From NCBI GenBank assembly GCA_002441465.1, contig DJWE01000085.1, forward strand, positions 1-55,299: 55,299 bases of DNA, in the 5' to 3' direction. Every line of letters begins with the position of its first letter. The first letter of the stretch is position 1. This DNA is from Propionibacteriaceae bacterium UBA6238. Lineage in GTDB: Bacteria > Actinomycetota > Actinomycetes > Propionibacteriales > Propionibacteriaceae. The position numbers and the translations under genes are program-made. The notes under the pieces are model-generated. The model did no database searches. It was not told the DNA's origin and saw only the letters and a list, made by a program, of their open reading frames with translations. Below, piece by piece: positions 40,577 to 49,037 of the stretch.

Positions 40577-41456
40577 CCGCTCCGGCGGTCAGGCCCGAGA
40601 CGATGTAGCGCTGCAGGAACAGGAACAGCAGCAGCACCGGCAGCGCGGCCAGCACCGCACCGGCGGCGAACAGCCCCCAGTTCGCGTCCTTCTGCGACGA
40701 CACCATGCTGTACAGGCCCACCGCGAGGGTCCAGTTCTCCTCGCTCTGCAGCACCACCCGCGCCACCACGAACTCGGCGAACGAGGAGATGAAGCTGAGC
40801 AACGCCACGACGGCGAGGATCGGGATCACCAGCGGAAGGATGATCGTCCAGTAGGTCTGGGTATGGGACGCGCCGTCGATCTTGGCCGCTTCGTCGATCT
40901 CCTTCGGCACTGAGTTGAAGAACCCGTACATGAGGAAGGTGTTCGCCCCCAGGGCTCCACCGAAGTAGACCAGGATCAGCGCGAGCCGCGAGTCCAGGCC
41001 CAGGGCGGGAACCACATTGCCGAGTGTGAGCAGCAGCAGGAAGATCGCGATGAACGCCAGCACCTGCGGGAACATCTGGATGATCAGCAGCGCGGTGAGG
41101 CCCGTGCGGCGTCCAGTGAACCGGAACCGCGAGAAGGCGTACGCGGCTGCTGCGCCCATCAGCACGGTACCGATGGACGTGATCGCTGAGACCAGCAGGG
41201 TGTTGCCCATCCAGAACCAGAACTTCGTGTCGTTGAGGGCCTGGAAGTTGGCCAGGGAGACGGACGCGAACAGCTGGTTTGACCCGGTCAGGGTGCCGTC
41301 CACGGTCAGCGACGCAGAGATGACGTAGACGATCGGGAAGGCCGCATAGACGACGGCAAGGACGCCGATCAGGTGCCGCCAGCCCAGCCTGCTCAGCCAC
41401 TGCTTCGGTGTCCTGCGCCGGTGCGCGGGCAACCTGGCGGCTCGATTGGTCTGCAT
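40569..41456 (-). CDS. malG: maltose-type sugar ABC transporter permease (MalG)
   Basis: The 295-residue permease has about six helices. The ATPase-docking EAA loop reads KEIDEAAKIDGASHTQTYWT. It starts 10 nt after malF in the same operon. The ATG at 41456 gives a normal basic N terminus (MQTNRAARLPAHRR). Together with MalE and MalF it forms a maltose/maltodextrin-type importer; the ATPase is not in the window and is probably a shared MsmK-like subunit. Confidence 0.9.
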   Translation of the reverse strand: MQTNRAARLPAHRRRTPKQWLSRLGWRHLIGVLAVVYAAFPIVYVISASLTVDGTLTGSNQLFASVSLANFQALNDTKFWFWMGNTLLVSAITSIGTVLMGAAAAYAFSRFRFTGRRTGLTALLIIQMFPQVLAFIAIFLLLLTLGNVVPALGLDSRLALILVYFGGALGANTFLMYGFFNSVPKEIDEAAKIDGASHTQTYWTIILPLVIPILAVVALLSFISSFAEFVVARVVLQSEENWTLAVGLYSMVSSQKDANWGLFAAGAVLAALPVLLLFLFLQRYIVSGLTAGAVK

Positions 41457-41466
41457 GACGGTCACC

Positions 41467-43068
41467 TCAGAGCACCTCCTCGAGCTTGCGGGTCTGCCGG
41501 AACCCAAGTCCGGAGATCACCGCGACGATGATGAAGATCACGATCGCCAGCGCGCTGGCCAAGCCGTAGTTCTTCGGCGCGGAGCCGTCCACGCCGGAGA
41601 TCGAGTAGACCATCGTGATCAGCAGGTCGGTAGCCCCGATCGGCGCCGAGGTGTCGCCGAACCGCGGTCCGCCCTTGGTGAGCATGTAGATGAGAGTGAA
41701 GTTGTTGAAGTTGAACGCGAAGCTGGCGATCAGCAGTGGCGCGGTCGTGATCAGCACCAGTGGACCGGTCACCGACAGCCAGGTCCGTAGTGGGCCGGCG
41801 CCGTCCACCTTCGCCGCTTCCTTGATGTCGTTCGGCAGCGCCTGGAGGGCGCCGGTCGCGACCAGGAACATGTACGGGAAGCCGAGCCAGAGGTTCACCC
41901 CGAGCACGGAGAGCCGGGCCAGCCACGGGTCGTCCAGCCACGGGATCTCGGCGCCGCCAAGCAGCACCTGGTTGATGAAGCCGAACTTGGTGTTGAGCAG
42001 GCCCGACCAGATCAGTGCCGACAAGAAGCCTGGCAGGGCGTAGGGCAGCAGCAGGAGCGTGCGGTAGATCTTGCGCCCGCGCAGTTGCTCCTCGTTCATC
42101 ACGATGGCGAGGAACAGCCCCAGCAGAAACGTGGTCAGCACCGACAGCAGGGCGAAGGCGAGGTTCCAGCCGAGGACGCGGAAGAACGGGCCGGCGTACT
42201 GGCTGTCGGTCACGGCCTTGGTGAAGTTCTCCAGGCCCACCATCACCCGCCACCCGGTCGGCAGCGCATTGCCGCTCGGATCGACGAACTGCCCGTGGTC
42301 CGTGGCGGTGTAGACGGTGCCGGTGGCGGTGTCGGTCATCGTGTCCGACGCGGCGTCGTAGGTGAATGTCGACGTGTAGAGGTATCCGACGGTGCCGTTC
42401 TGGGTGCGGATCGATCCCGCGGCCGCGTCCTTGCTGAACGGCACACGCAGATTGGTCACCGCTTCCTGATTGCCGAAGATCTGTTGCTGGGTGGCAATGG
42501 TGTAGCCCGGAACTGCGGTGATCCGGGTGCCCGCGACACTGGCGTCCGGAGCCGGCTCGAGTGGCTGGCTCGCGGTGCCGACCTTGACGGCACCCTCGTC
42601 GATGATGGCGAAGCCCAGGTCGGACCCGCGGTAGACCACGGTGAGCGGGTAGGACGCCGAGCCCTCGACCCGCTTCTCGTTCTGGGACAGGATCGCGGCG
42701 ACCGCATCGTCTTTGGTCAGGTTGTGGCCGTCACCGTAGTTCGTCACTGAGATGTAGGCCGTGTAGAGGATGACGAAGACCTGGAAGATCATCAAGAACA
42801 CGATGCCCGGGGCGACGTACTTGGCCGGCAGCGTGTGTTTGCGCGAGAAATAGATGTAGTCGAGGGCGACCAGGATGACCAGCATCCCGCCGAACACCCA
42901 CCACGACTCCTCGTGCCACGCTGCCATCAGCACGTAGACGCCAAGGGCGTTGACCAGTGCCATCAGCACCAACTTGACCACGAAACCCACGCCGAAATCG
43001 AGCGAGTTCCAGGCCTTGGGTTTGCTTTTCGCGGTCTCCGGGACCGCCGCCTGCTTCAGATCCGCCAT
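41467..43068 (-). CDS. malF: maltose-type sugar ABC transporter permease (MalF)
   Basis: The 533-residue protein has the long MalF architecture: three N-terminal helices, a large extracytoplasmic domain (about 115-280, resembling the P2 loop that grips the binding protein) and the permease core with EAA loop NDIKEAAKVDGAGPLRTW. It is distinctly longer than ordinary sugar permeases, supporting the maltose-type assignment. It follows malE after a 67-nt gap with a hairpin. Confidence 0.9.
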   Translation of the reverse strand: MADLKQAAVPETAKSKPKAWNSLDFGVGFVVKLVLMALVNALGVYVLMAAWHEESWWVFGGMLVILVALDYIYFSRKHTLPAKYVAPGIVFLMIFQVFVILYTAYISVTNYGDGHNLTKDDAVAAILSQNEKRVEGSASYPLTVVYRGSDLGFAIIDEGAVKVGTASQPLEPAPDASVAGTRITAVPGYTIATQQQIFGNQEAVTNLRVPFSKDAAAGSIRTQNGTVGYLYTSTFTYDAASDTMTDTATGTVYTATDHGQFVDPSGNALPTGWRVMVGLENFTKAVTDSQYAGPFFRVLGWNLAFALLSVLTTFLLGLFLAIVMNEEQLRGRKIYRTLLLLPYALPGFLSALIWSGLLNTKFGFINQVLLGGAEIPWLDDPWLARLSVLGVNLWLGFPYMFLVATGALQALPNDIKEAAKVDGAGPLRTWLSVTGPLVLITTAPLLIASFAFNFNNFTLIYMLTKGGPRFGDTSAPIGATDLLITMVYSISGVDGSAPKNYGLASALAIVIFIIVAVISGLGFRQTRKLEEVL

Positions 43069-43090
43069 GATCGTCCCTCGCCTGGATGCC

Positions 43091-43129
43091 GGTCAGGGGG
43101 ACGCCGATCGAATCGGCGCCCCCCTGACC
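43091..43129 (-). terminator. malE-malF intercistronic hairpin
   Basis: GGTCAGGGGG (43091-43100) pairs with CCCCCTGACC (43120-43129). An inner CGCCGAT/ATCGGCG stem and a 3-nt loop complete it. Inside an operon such a stem usually attenuates distal genes or protects the upstream malE message. Confidence 0.75.
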
Positions 43130-43135
43130 TGCAAC

Positions 43136-44377
43136 CTACTTCTTGATCTTGGCCTGGATGTCGGCAATCATCTTCTGCCAGCCGGCGACCGCCTGCTGCT
43201 TGCCGGAGATGATGTTCGCCTCCGTCACGCCCCAGTAGGTCCACACAGCGGCCATCTCGGGAATCGACGGCATCGGCACGGCGTCCTGCGCCACCTTCGC
43301 GAAGCCCGCGGTGAGGGCATCGCCGGCGGCCTTCTCCGCTGCGCTCTTCAGCGCCGGGGTGCGCTGGCCGGCCTGGTACATCGCGTACTGGACGTCGGTG
43401 GTGGCGATGTAGTTGGTGAGGAAGTCGTTCGCGACGATCGGCTTGGCCGACTTGGACGAGATGAAGAAGCCTTGCACGCCGACGAACGGAGAAGCTTTCT
43501 GGTCGCCTGCGGACGGGATCGGGTCGATGGACAGGTCGAGCCCCTTGAACTTCTCCAGCATCCACGGGCCACCGATGATGAACGGCGACTTGCCCTTCGA
43601 GAACGCGTCCACTGCGATGTCGTAGGTGATCGAGGTGTCCAGCGTGCCCGCCTTGCCCTGTGCGGCCAGCCACTGGGCGAACTTCTCGCCGTTGGCGCCG
43701 CCCATCGCGAGCTCACTGGAGTAGGAGCCGTCGGAGTTCTGGGTGAACACCGCAGCGCCGAAGGAGGTCTGCAGCGGGTAGGCGGTGTACGGGTCGCCCG
43801 TGGTGCCGACCTGGAGCAGGATCGGGTACTTCGTGCCGGCCTTCTTGCCCATGGCCACCGCGTCGTCCCACGTCGCCGGAGCGCTGGAGGCGAGCTTGGT
43901 GTTGCGGATCAGCCCGATGTTCTCGATCGCGTACGGGACGCCGTAGACCTGACCGTCCTGGCTGAACGCCTGGACCGCGACCGGCTCGAAGTCGTTCGCC
44001 TTGTCGCCGAGTTCGATCGGGGCGACGACGCCGTTCTGGATCAGGTTGCCCAGCCAGTCGTGTGCACCGATCGTGATGTCCGGGCCTTTGCCCGTGGGCA
44101 CCTGTGAGGTGAAGTCGGCCTGGATGTCGGCGAAGTTCTTCTTCACCAGGTCCACCTTCGCGTGGGTGGCGGCCTCGAAGGCCTGCGCCGCGGCCTGGGT
44201 CGCGGCCATGCGGGTGTCGTCCACCCACACGGTGAGTGTGGTGCCGGTGTAGTCCGCCGCGGCTGCCGAGCTGGCGGCGGTGCTGGCTGGCGCAGAACTC
44301 GGCGCTGTACCCGATGAACACGCACTGAGAGCCACGATCGCGGTGGCGACTCCAAGACTGACGATGCTCCTGCGCAT
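43136..44377 (-). CDS. malE: maltose/maltodextrin-type solute-binding lipoprotein (MalE)
   Basis: The 413-residue protein begins with a lipoprotein signal: MRRSIVSLG, a hydrophobic core and lipobox LSAC. The mature part fits cluster B sugar-binding proteins (TLTVWVDDTRMAA near the N terminus, IGAHDWLGNL, VPYAIENIGLIRNTKL, GGPWMLEKF). Two ATGs stand side by side (44380 and 44377); the second is better spaced from GAGGAG. Being extracellular, it captures sugar for MalF/MalG. It is divergent from a LacI regulator. Confidence 0.92.
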   Translation of the reverse strand: MRRSIVSLGVATAIVALSACSSGTAPSSAPASTAASSAAAADYTGTTLTVWVDDTRMAATQAAAQAFEAATHAKVDLVKKNFADIQADFTSQVPTGKGPDITIGAHDWLGNLIQNGVVAPIELGDKANDFEPVAVQAFSQDGQVYGVPYAIENIGLIRNTKLASSAPATWDDAVAMGKKAGTKYPILLQVGTTGDPYTAYPLQTSFGAAVFTQNSDGSYSSELAMGGANGEKFAQWLAAQGKAGTLDTSITYDIAVDAFSKGKSPFIIGGPWMLEKFKGLDLSIDPIPSAGDQKASPFVGVQGFFISSKSAKPIVANDFLTNYIATTDVQYAMYQAGQRTPALKSAAEKAAGDALTAGFAKVAQDAVPMPSIPEMAAVWTYWGVTEANIISGKQQAVAGWQKMIADIQAKIKK

Positions 44378-44439
44378 CATGCTCCTCTTCGTTGAATGGG
44401 CTGCGCGGAGGGCCTCATGGGCGTCCGCTGGCTCAGAGA

Positions 44440-44475
44440 CTAGTACCCCGTTACGTAGATAGTGCAACGCTTTGC
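44440..44475 (-). promoter_or_regulatory. malE promoter with LacI-type operator
   Basis: On the minus strand: -35 TTGCAC (44462-44467), 16-nt spacer, -10 TACTAG (44440-44445). An imperfect dyad GCAACGCTTTGC (44464-44475, 10 of 12 symmetric) overlaps the -35; its GCAA/TTGC ends are LacI-like. It lies between malE and the LacI gene and could serve both. Confidence 0.6.
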
Positions 44476-44569
44476 GCAATTCGTTACTGAGTTGAGACCA
44501 TCGCATTCACACGGGAACCCTGGGATCCGATAGGTTCATGCCGGACGGCGTCGTCCGCGAGGAGGCGAG

Positions 44570-45607
44570 ATGAGCAAGAAACGCGAAGCCAGCGGCAAGA
44601 AGCCGCGCCTGCTCGATATCGCCGAGGTCTCCGGGGTGAGCACTGCAACGGTTTCACGAGTGCTCAACGGCAAGCCCGGCGTGGGAGAGGAAGTCCGCAA
44701 CTCGGTGCTGGCCGCCCTGGACATGCTCGGCTACGAGCGTCCGGCCATTCTCCGACACAAGACCGCGGGCCTGATCGGCGTTGTCGTCCCCGAGCTGAAC
44801 AACCCGATCTTCCCCGCCTTCGCGCAGGGACTGGAGTTCCTGCTCGCGCAGCACGGCTACACCGCCCTGCTCTGCACACAGTCCCCCGGCGGAACCACAG
44901 AGGACGAGGCGATCGAGCTCCTGCTGGGCCAGGGCGTGTCCGGGATCATCTTCGTCTCGGGGCTGCACGCCGACTCCTCCGCCTCGACCGAGCGTTACCG
45001 CGACCTCCGTTCCCGAGGCATCCCGCTGGCTTTCATCAACGGGTGGGCCGAGGGGGTGGACGGCACCTTCGTCGCCACCGATGACGCGGCCGGCATGGAC
45101 AACGCCGTGCGGCACCTCGTCTCGCTGGGCCATACCCGAATCGCACTGCTGATCGGTCCCGACCGGCTGGTGCCGGCGCAGCGTAAGATCGCGTCCTTCC
45201 GCACCGCACTCGCCGATCACCTCGGCACCGCCGATGCCGAGGAACACATCTTCCACACCTTGTACACCCTTGAGGGCGGCCACGCCGCGGCGGAGCGGAT
45301 GGTGGAGAGCGGGCACACCGCGCTGATCTGCGGCTCGGACCTGATGGCGCTGGGCGCCGTTCGCGGTGTGCGCGGCAAGGGCCTGCGGGTGCCGGGCGAC
45401 GTCTCGGTGATCGGCTATGACGACTCGCCCCTGATCGCCTTCGTCGACCCGCCGCTGACCACGGTGCATCAGCCGGTGGGAGCGCTGTGCCAGGCAGTGG
45501 TGTCCGCCGTCCTCGGCGAGATCGACGGCAACCCCGGTCCGCGGACGGAGCTGCTGTTCCGGCCGGAGTTGATTGTGCGGGCATCCACCACTGCAGCCCC
45601 GCGCTGA
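44570..45607 (+). CDS. LacI-family transcriptional regulator (MalR-like)
   Basis: The 345-residue protein starts with a LacI HTH (RLLDIAEVSGVSTATVSRVL) and hinge helix, then a type I periplasmic-binding-like domain (VVPELNNPIFPAFAQGLE, FVATDDAAG, VIGYDDSPLIAFVDPPLTTV). Such proteins repress sugar transport operons until the sugar binds. Divergence from malEFG and the GCAA-CG-TTGC dyad between them make the maltose operon the likely target. GAGGAGG before the ATG supports the start. Confidence 0.92.
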   Translation: MSKKREASGKKPRLLDIAEVSGVSTATVSRVLNGKPGVGEEVRNSVLAALDMLGYERPAILRHKTAGLIGVVVPELNNPIFPAFAQGLEFLLAQHGYTALLCTQSPGGTTEDEAIELLLGQGVSGIIFVSGLHADSSASTERYRDLRSRGIPLAFINGWAEGVDGTFVATDDAAGMDNAVRHLVSLGHTRIALLIGPDRLVPAQRKIASFRTALADHLGTADAEEHIFHTLYTLEGGHAAAERMVESGHTALICGSDLMALGAVRGVRGKGLRVPGDVSVIGYDDSPLIAFVDPPLTTVHQPVGALCQAVVSAVLGEIDGNPGPRTELLFRPELIVRASTTAAPR

Positions 45608-45614
45608 GCGGTGA

Positions 45615-45630
45615 TGCGCAACACTGCGCA
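45615..45630. other. inverted repeat between LacI gene and oxidoreductase
   Basis: TGCGCA-ACAC-TGCGCA lies 7 nt after the LacI stop. Each half is itself palindromic. It could be a weak terminator or an operator for the downstream gene. Confidence 0.4.
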
Positions 45631-45659
45631 CCGAGCCCCGGGGACGCGAAGGGCCGAGC

Positions 45660-45665
45660 CATACT
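45660..45665 (+). promoter_or_regulatory. -10 box (CATACT) of leaderless oxidoreductase gene
   Basis: CATACT ends 6 nt before the ATG at 45672. Confidence 0.45.
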
Positions 45666-45671
45666 GAACAG

Positions 45672-47168
45672 ATGAGCCGGACCGAGGGCGCGATCGCGGG
45701 CCTGGCTGCCGCGGGATTGGGCCTCACTGCCGGCCAGGTGCTCGGTACTCTCCTCGATGCCACTTCTGCTCCCCTGGTGGCCGTCGGATCGGCTCTGATC
45801 GACGTGGCGCCGACGCCGGTGAAGGAATGGGCGGTCAGCACCGTGGGCACCGCCGACAAGCCGCTCCTGCTGGTCGCGGTGGTGATCGCGGTCGCCGGAC
45901 TCGGCGGACTCGCCGGAATCGTCTCGATCCGGCGTCCGCTGCTCGGAGATATCGTCTTCGCCGCGCTGGGTCTCGGCGGCACTCTTGCCGCACTCACCCG
46001 GCCGTCCGCGACCCTGCTGGACGCCATACCCAGCGTCCTCGCTGCGATTGTCGCCGCGACAGTGTTGCGCTGGCAGCTCCGCCGAACCCAGCCCAGAGGC
46101 TCGACGGACGAGTTGCGCGGCGGAATCGACCGCAGGCTTCTGCTCACCGGGGGCGCCGGCGTCCTGGGGGTGCTCCTGACCGCCAACCTCCCGGCCGTCC
46201 GCGGAGCCGCGCCTGTGTCGGCACCGATCACCATTCCCCGGCCCAGCTCACCAGCGTCCGCCTTCCCCACCGGACTGGAGCAGACCGTGGCCGGGCTCTC
46301 GCCGCTGCGCACCCCGATCTCCGACTTCTATCGGGTCGACACCGCGCTCCTGGTGCCCGGGCTCGAGACCGAACAGTGGCACCTCGACGTGAACGGCATG
46401 GTGGACAACCCGTTCACGATCTCGTGGGACGAACTGCTGGCCATGCCCATGATCGAGCGCGACATCACCTTGACCTGTGTCTCCAACGAGATCGGCGGCC
46501 CGTACTGTGGCAGCACACGCTGGATCGGCGTGCGCGTCGCCGACCTCCTCGCTCGCGCGCAGCCGTCCCCGGGGGCCGAGCAGGTGCTGAGCACGTCGAC
46601 CGACGGCTTCACCGCAAGCACTCCCCTACCCGTGCTGCTCGACGGCAGGGACGCCATGATCGCCATCGCCATGGACGGCCGGCCGCTGACCCCCGAACAC
46701 GGATTCCCGGCTCGGCTGCTCACTCCTGGCCTGTACGGCTACGTGGGCGCGACCAAGTGGCTGACCCGACTCACGGTGACCACCTTCGCCGCCGAGCAGG
46801 CCTACTGGACCGTTCGCGGATGGGCGCAACAGGCTCCGGTGAAGACCGCAACCCGGATCGACACCCCGCATGGCAGCCTCGCCGCCGGGCCGACCGCCAT
46901 CGCGGGGGTGGCCTGGGCCACTCACCGCGGGATCAGCCGTGTCCAGGTGCAGGTCGACAACGGCGCCTGGCAGGACGCGACGCTGGGTCCCGAGGTCGGC
47001 CTCGACTACTGGCGGCAGTGGTATCTGCCCTGGACGGCGACGTCTGGACGACACAGCATCGCCGCACGTGCCTGGGACGGCTCCGGCGTGCCCCAGCCTG
47101 CGACCGTCCAGGGTGTGCTGCCTGACGGTGCCACCGGCTACCACATCGTCCAGGTGCAGGTCGGCTGA
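45672..47168 (+). CDS. membrane-anchored molybdopterin-dependent oxidoreductase (sulfite-oxidase fold)
   Basis: The 498-residue protein has four or five N-terminal membrane segments (to about residue 135 plus one near 160), then a sulfite-oxidase catalytic domain: LDVNGMVDNPFTISWDEL, the Mo-coordinating Cys in ITLTCVSNEIGG, and GARL-type GFPARLLTPGLYGYVGATKWL. A C-terminal Mo-co dimerisation-like Ig domain (about 400-498) follows. The substrate is probably a sulfoxide or similar small molecule; it is not assignable. The catalytic domain should face outside. Confidence 0.88.
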   Translation: MSRTEGAIAGLAAAGLGLTAGQVLGTLLDATSAPLVAVGSALIDVAPTPVKEWAVSTVGTADKPLLLVAVVIAVAGLGGLAGIVSIRRPLLGDIVFAALGLGGTLAALTRPSATLLDAIPSVLAAIVAATVLRWQLRRTQPRGSTDELRGGIDRRLLLTGGAGVLGVLLTANLPAVRGAAPVSAPITIPRPSSPASAFPTGLEQTVAGLSPLRTPISDFYRVDTALLVPGLETEQWHLDVNGMVDNPFTISWDELLAMPMIERDITLTCVSNEIGGPYCGSTRWIGVRVADLLARAQPSPGAEQVLSTSTDGFTASTPLPVLLDGRDAMIAIAMDGRPLTPEHGFPARLLTPGLYGYVGATKWLTRLTVTTFAAEQAYWTVRGWAQQAPVKTATRIDTPHGSLAAGPTAIAGVAWATHRGISRVQVQVDNGAWQDATLGPEVGLDYWRQWYLPWTATSGRHSIAARAWDGSGVPQPATVQGVLPDGATGYHIVQVQVG

Positions 47169-47208
47169 GACGGTCGCCGGTGCGCGGCGGCACCGGGCGC
47201 GGTCCGGG

Positions 47209-47832
47209 TCAGGCCTCGAACGGCGTCGGGTCGCCCGCGCCGTAGCGCACGATCTCCGCCCCGTCGTCGGAGAGGTCGACGATCGTGGTCGGCTCCAGCC
47301 CGCAGTCGCCGGAGTCGAGCACGGCATCCAGTTGAGCGCCCAGGTCGTCGTTCACCTGCCACCCGTCGGTCATCGGATCCTCGGTCCCGGGAAGGATCAA
47401 GGTCGACGACATCAACGGTTCACCGAGCGTGTGGAGCAGAGCGAGGGCCGTGGTGTGCGCGGGCACCCGGACGCCAACGGTCTTCTTCTTCGGGTGCAGC
47501 ATCACCTTCGGTGCCTCGCGGGTGGCCTTGAGCAGGAACGTGTACGCCCCGGGCGTCGCAGCCTTGACCGCGCGGAACACGTCGTTGTCCATCTGCACGT
47601 ACTGTCCGAGCTGGGCGAACTCGCTGCACACCAGGGTGAAGTGGTGCTTGTCGGAGAGGTGACGCAACGTGCGGATCCGCTCCAGCCCGTCCCGGTTGCC
47701 GAGGCGGCAGCCCAGTGCATAGCCCGAGTCGGTCGGGTAGGCCACCAGACCGCCGTCGCGCACGATGTCGGCGACCTGGGCGAGGGCGCGGGGCTGCGGA
47801 TTGTCGGGATGTACGTCGAAATAGCGAGCCAT
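47209..47832 (-). CDS. Sua5/YciO/YrdC-family protein
   Basis: The 207-residue YrdC-fold protein has GGLVAYPTDSGYALGCRLGN, LSDKHHFTLVC and KTVGVRVPAH, the ATP- and threonine-binding regions. It is of the short YciO type, without the C-terminal Sua5 domain. True threonylcarbamoyl-AMP synthase activity (t6A tRNA modification) is possible but YciO paralogues often differ. The ATG at 47832 lies 7 nt after TAGGCT on the minus strand, a leaderless promoter. Confidence 0.87.
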   Translation of the reverse strand: MARYFDVHPDNPQPRALAQVADIVRDGGLVAYPTDSGYALGCRLGNRDGLERIRTLRHLSDKHHFTLVCSEFAQLGQYVQMDNDVFRAVKAATPGAYTFLLKATREAPKVMLHPKKKTVGVRVPAHTTALALLHTLGEPLMSSTLILPGTEDPMTDGWQVNDDLGAQLDAVLDSGDCGLEPTTIVDLSDDGAEIVRYGAGDPTPFEA

Positions 47833-47869
47833 GAAGTCGAGCCTAGATCCTCCTGGATAAGGTGCGGCC
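47833..47869. promoter_or_regulatory. compact divergent leaderless promoters
   Basis: Only 37 nt separate the two start codons. TAGGCT (minus, 47840-47845) and TAAGGT (plus, 47858-47863) sit 7 and 6 nt from their starts. Each promoter's -35 region must lie in or near the other gene. Confidence 0.6.
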
Positions 47870-48997
47870 ATGGCCTTGCTGTCCCTGCCCATCGAAGACC
47901 TCCGTGCCCGCACCAGCCTCAAGTGGCGCGCCTTCGCGCCGGACGTGCTGCCGATGTGGGTCGCCGAGATGGACACGGCGATCCAGCCGGCGGCGCGCCA
48001 GGTTTTGTGCGACGCGATCGAACGCAGCGACACCGGCTACCCCCACGGCACCGCCTACGCCGAAGCCTTCGCGGCCATGGCTGCAGCACGCTGGGGCTGG
48101 ACGCCGGACGCCGCAACTCAGGTACGCCGGGCTGGTGACGTGATGAACTCGATCCTCGCCGTCCTGGAGGCCACCACGTCCCCAGGGGACGCGGTCGTGA
48201 TCAATCCCCCGGTGTACCCGCCGTTTCGCCAGGTGATCTCCGGCTACCGGCGCCGGATCACCGAGGCCCCGCTGACCCCGGCGGGACGCCTCGACCTCAC
48301 CGCGCTGGAGGCCGCGTTCGCCGGCCCCGATCAGCCGAAGGCCTACCTGCTCTGCTCGCCGCACAACCCCACGGGAACGGTGCACACCCAGGCCGAACTC
48401 ACCGCCGTGATGGCGCTTGCCGCGCAATCCGGCGTCCAGGTGATCGTGGACGAGATCCACGCCTGCCTGGTCGACCCGGGAACCGACTTCGTCCCGCTGC
48501 TCACCGTCCCGGGCGGGGAGCGCGCGGTCTGTGTGACCAGCGCGGGCAAGGCGTGGAACCTGGCCGGTTTCAAGGCCGGCCTGGTCGTTGCCGGGGCGGC
48601 GGCGACCTCCATCCTCGGCCAGCTTCCCCCGCTCGCGCAGCAGTCCAGCGGGCACCTGGCGAACCTCGTGCACACCGCAGCCCTCACCCACGCCCAGGAG
48701 TGGGTGGACGAGCTTGTCGGTGAGTTGGCGGCGAACAAGCAACTTCTCGCCACTGAACTTGCCGCCCACTTGCCCGAGGTCGCCTATGCGCCGAACCCGG
48801 GCACCTACCTCGCCTGGGCGGACTGCTCCGGTCTCGGTCTCGCCGATCCCCCGCGGCACTTCCTGGACGTCGGCCGGGTGGCCTTCTCCCCCGGCGCGAA
48901 CTTCGCCCGCAGCCACGATCAGTGGGTCCGGATCAACCTGGCCTGCTCCCCCGACCTCGTGGTCGAGGGTGTCCGGAGGATGGCCGCCAGCGTGTGA
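47870..48997 (+). CDS. MalY/PatB-type aminotransferase (cystathionine beta-lyase)
   Basis: The 375-residue fold-type I PLP enzyme has PMWVAEMDTAIQPA at the N terminus, NPPVYPPFRQVI, LCSPHNPTGTVH, VDEIHACLVDPG and the PLP-lysine in SAGKAWNLAGFK. This is the MalY/PatB subfamily, which cleaves cystathionine to homocysteine or other C-S substrates. It may supply methionine biosynthesis with MetXW elsewhere in the window. The leaderless ATG is 6 nt after TAAGGT. Confidence 0.9.
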   Translation: MALLSLPIEDLRARTSLKWRAFAPDVLPMWVAEMDTAIQPAARQVLCDAIERSDTGYPHGTAYAEAFAAMAAARWGWTPDAATQVRRAGDVMNSILAVLEATTSPGDAVVINPPVYPPFRQVISGYRRRITEAPLTPAGRLDLTALEAAFAGPDQPKAYLLCSPHNPTGTVHTQAELTAVMALAAQSGVQVIVDEIHACLVDPGTDFVPLLTVPGGERAVCVTSAGKAWNLAGFKAGLVVAGAAATSILGQLPPLAQQSSGHLANLVHTAALTHAQEWVDELVGELAANKQLLATELAAHLPEVAYAPNPGTYLAWADCSGLGLADPPRHFLDVGRVAFSPGANFARSHDQWVRINLACSPDLVVEGVRRMAASV

Positions 48998-49037
48998 CGC
49001 CGCTGGGCCACGCCGTCGTAACTCGGGGCTGGCGTCA
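48995..49037. terminator. possible bidirectional terminator spanning both stop codons
   Basis: TGACGCC (48995-49001) pairs with GGCGTCA (49031-49037). The convergent genes' stop codons are the ends of the two arms. The stem is short with a 29-nt interior, so the call is tentative. Confidence 0.35.
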
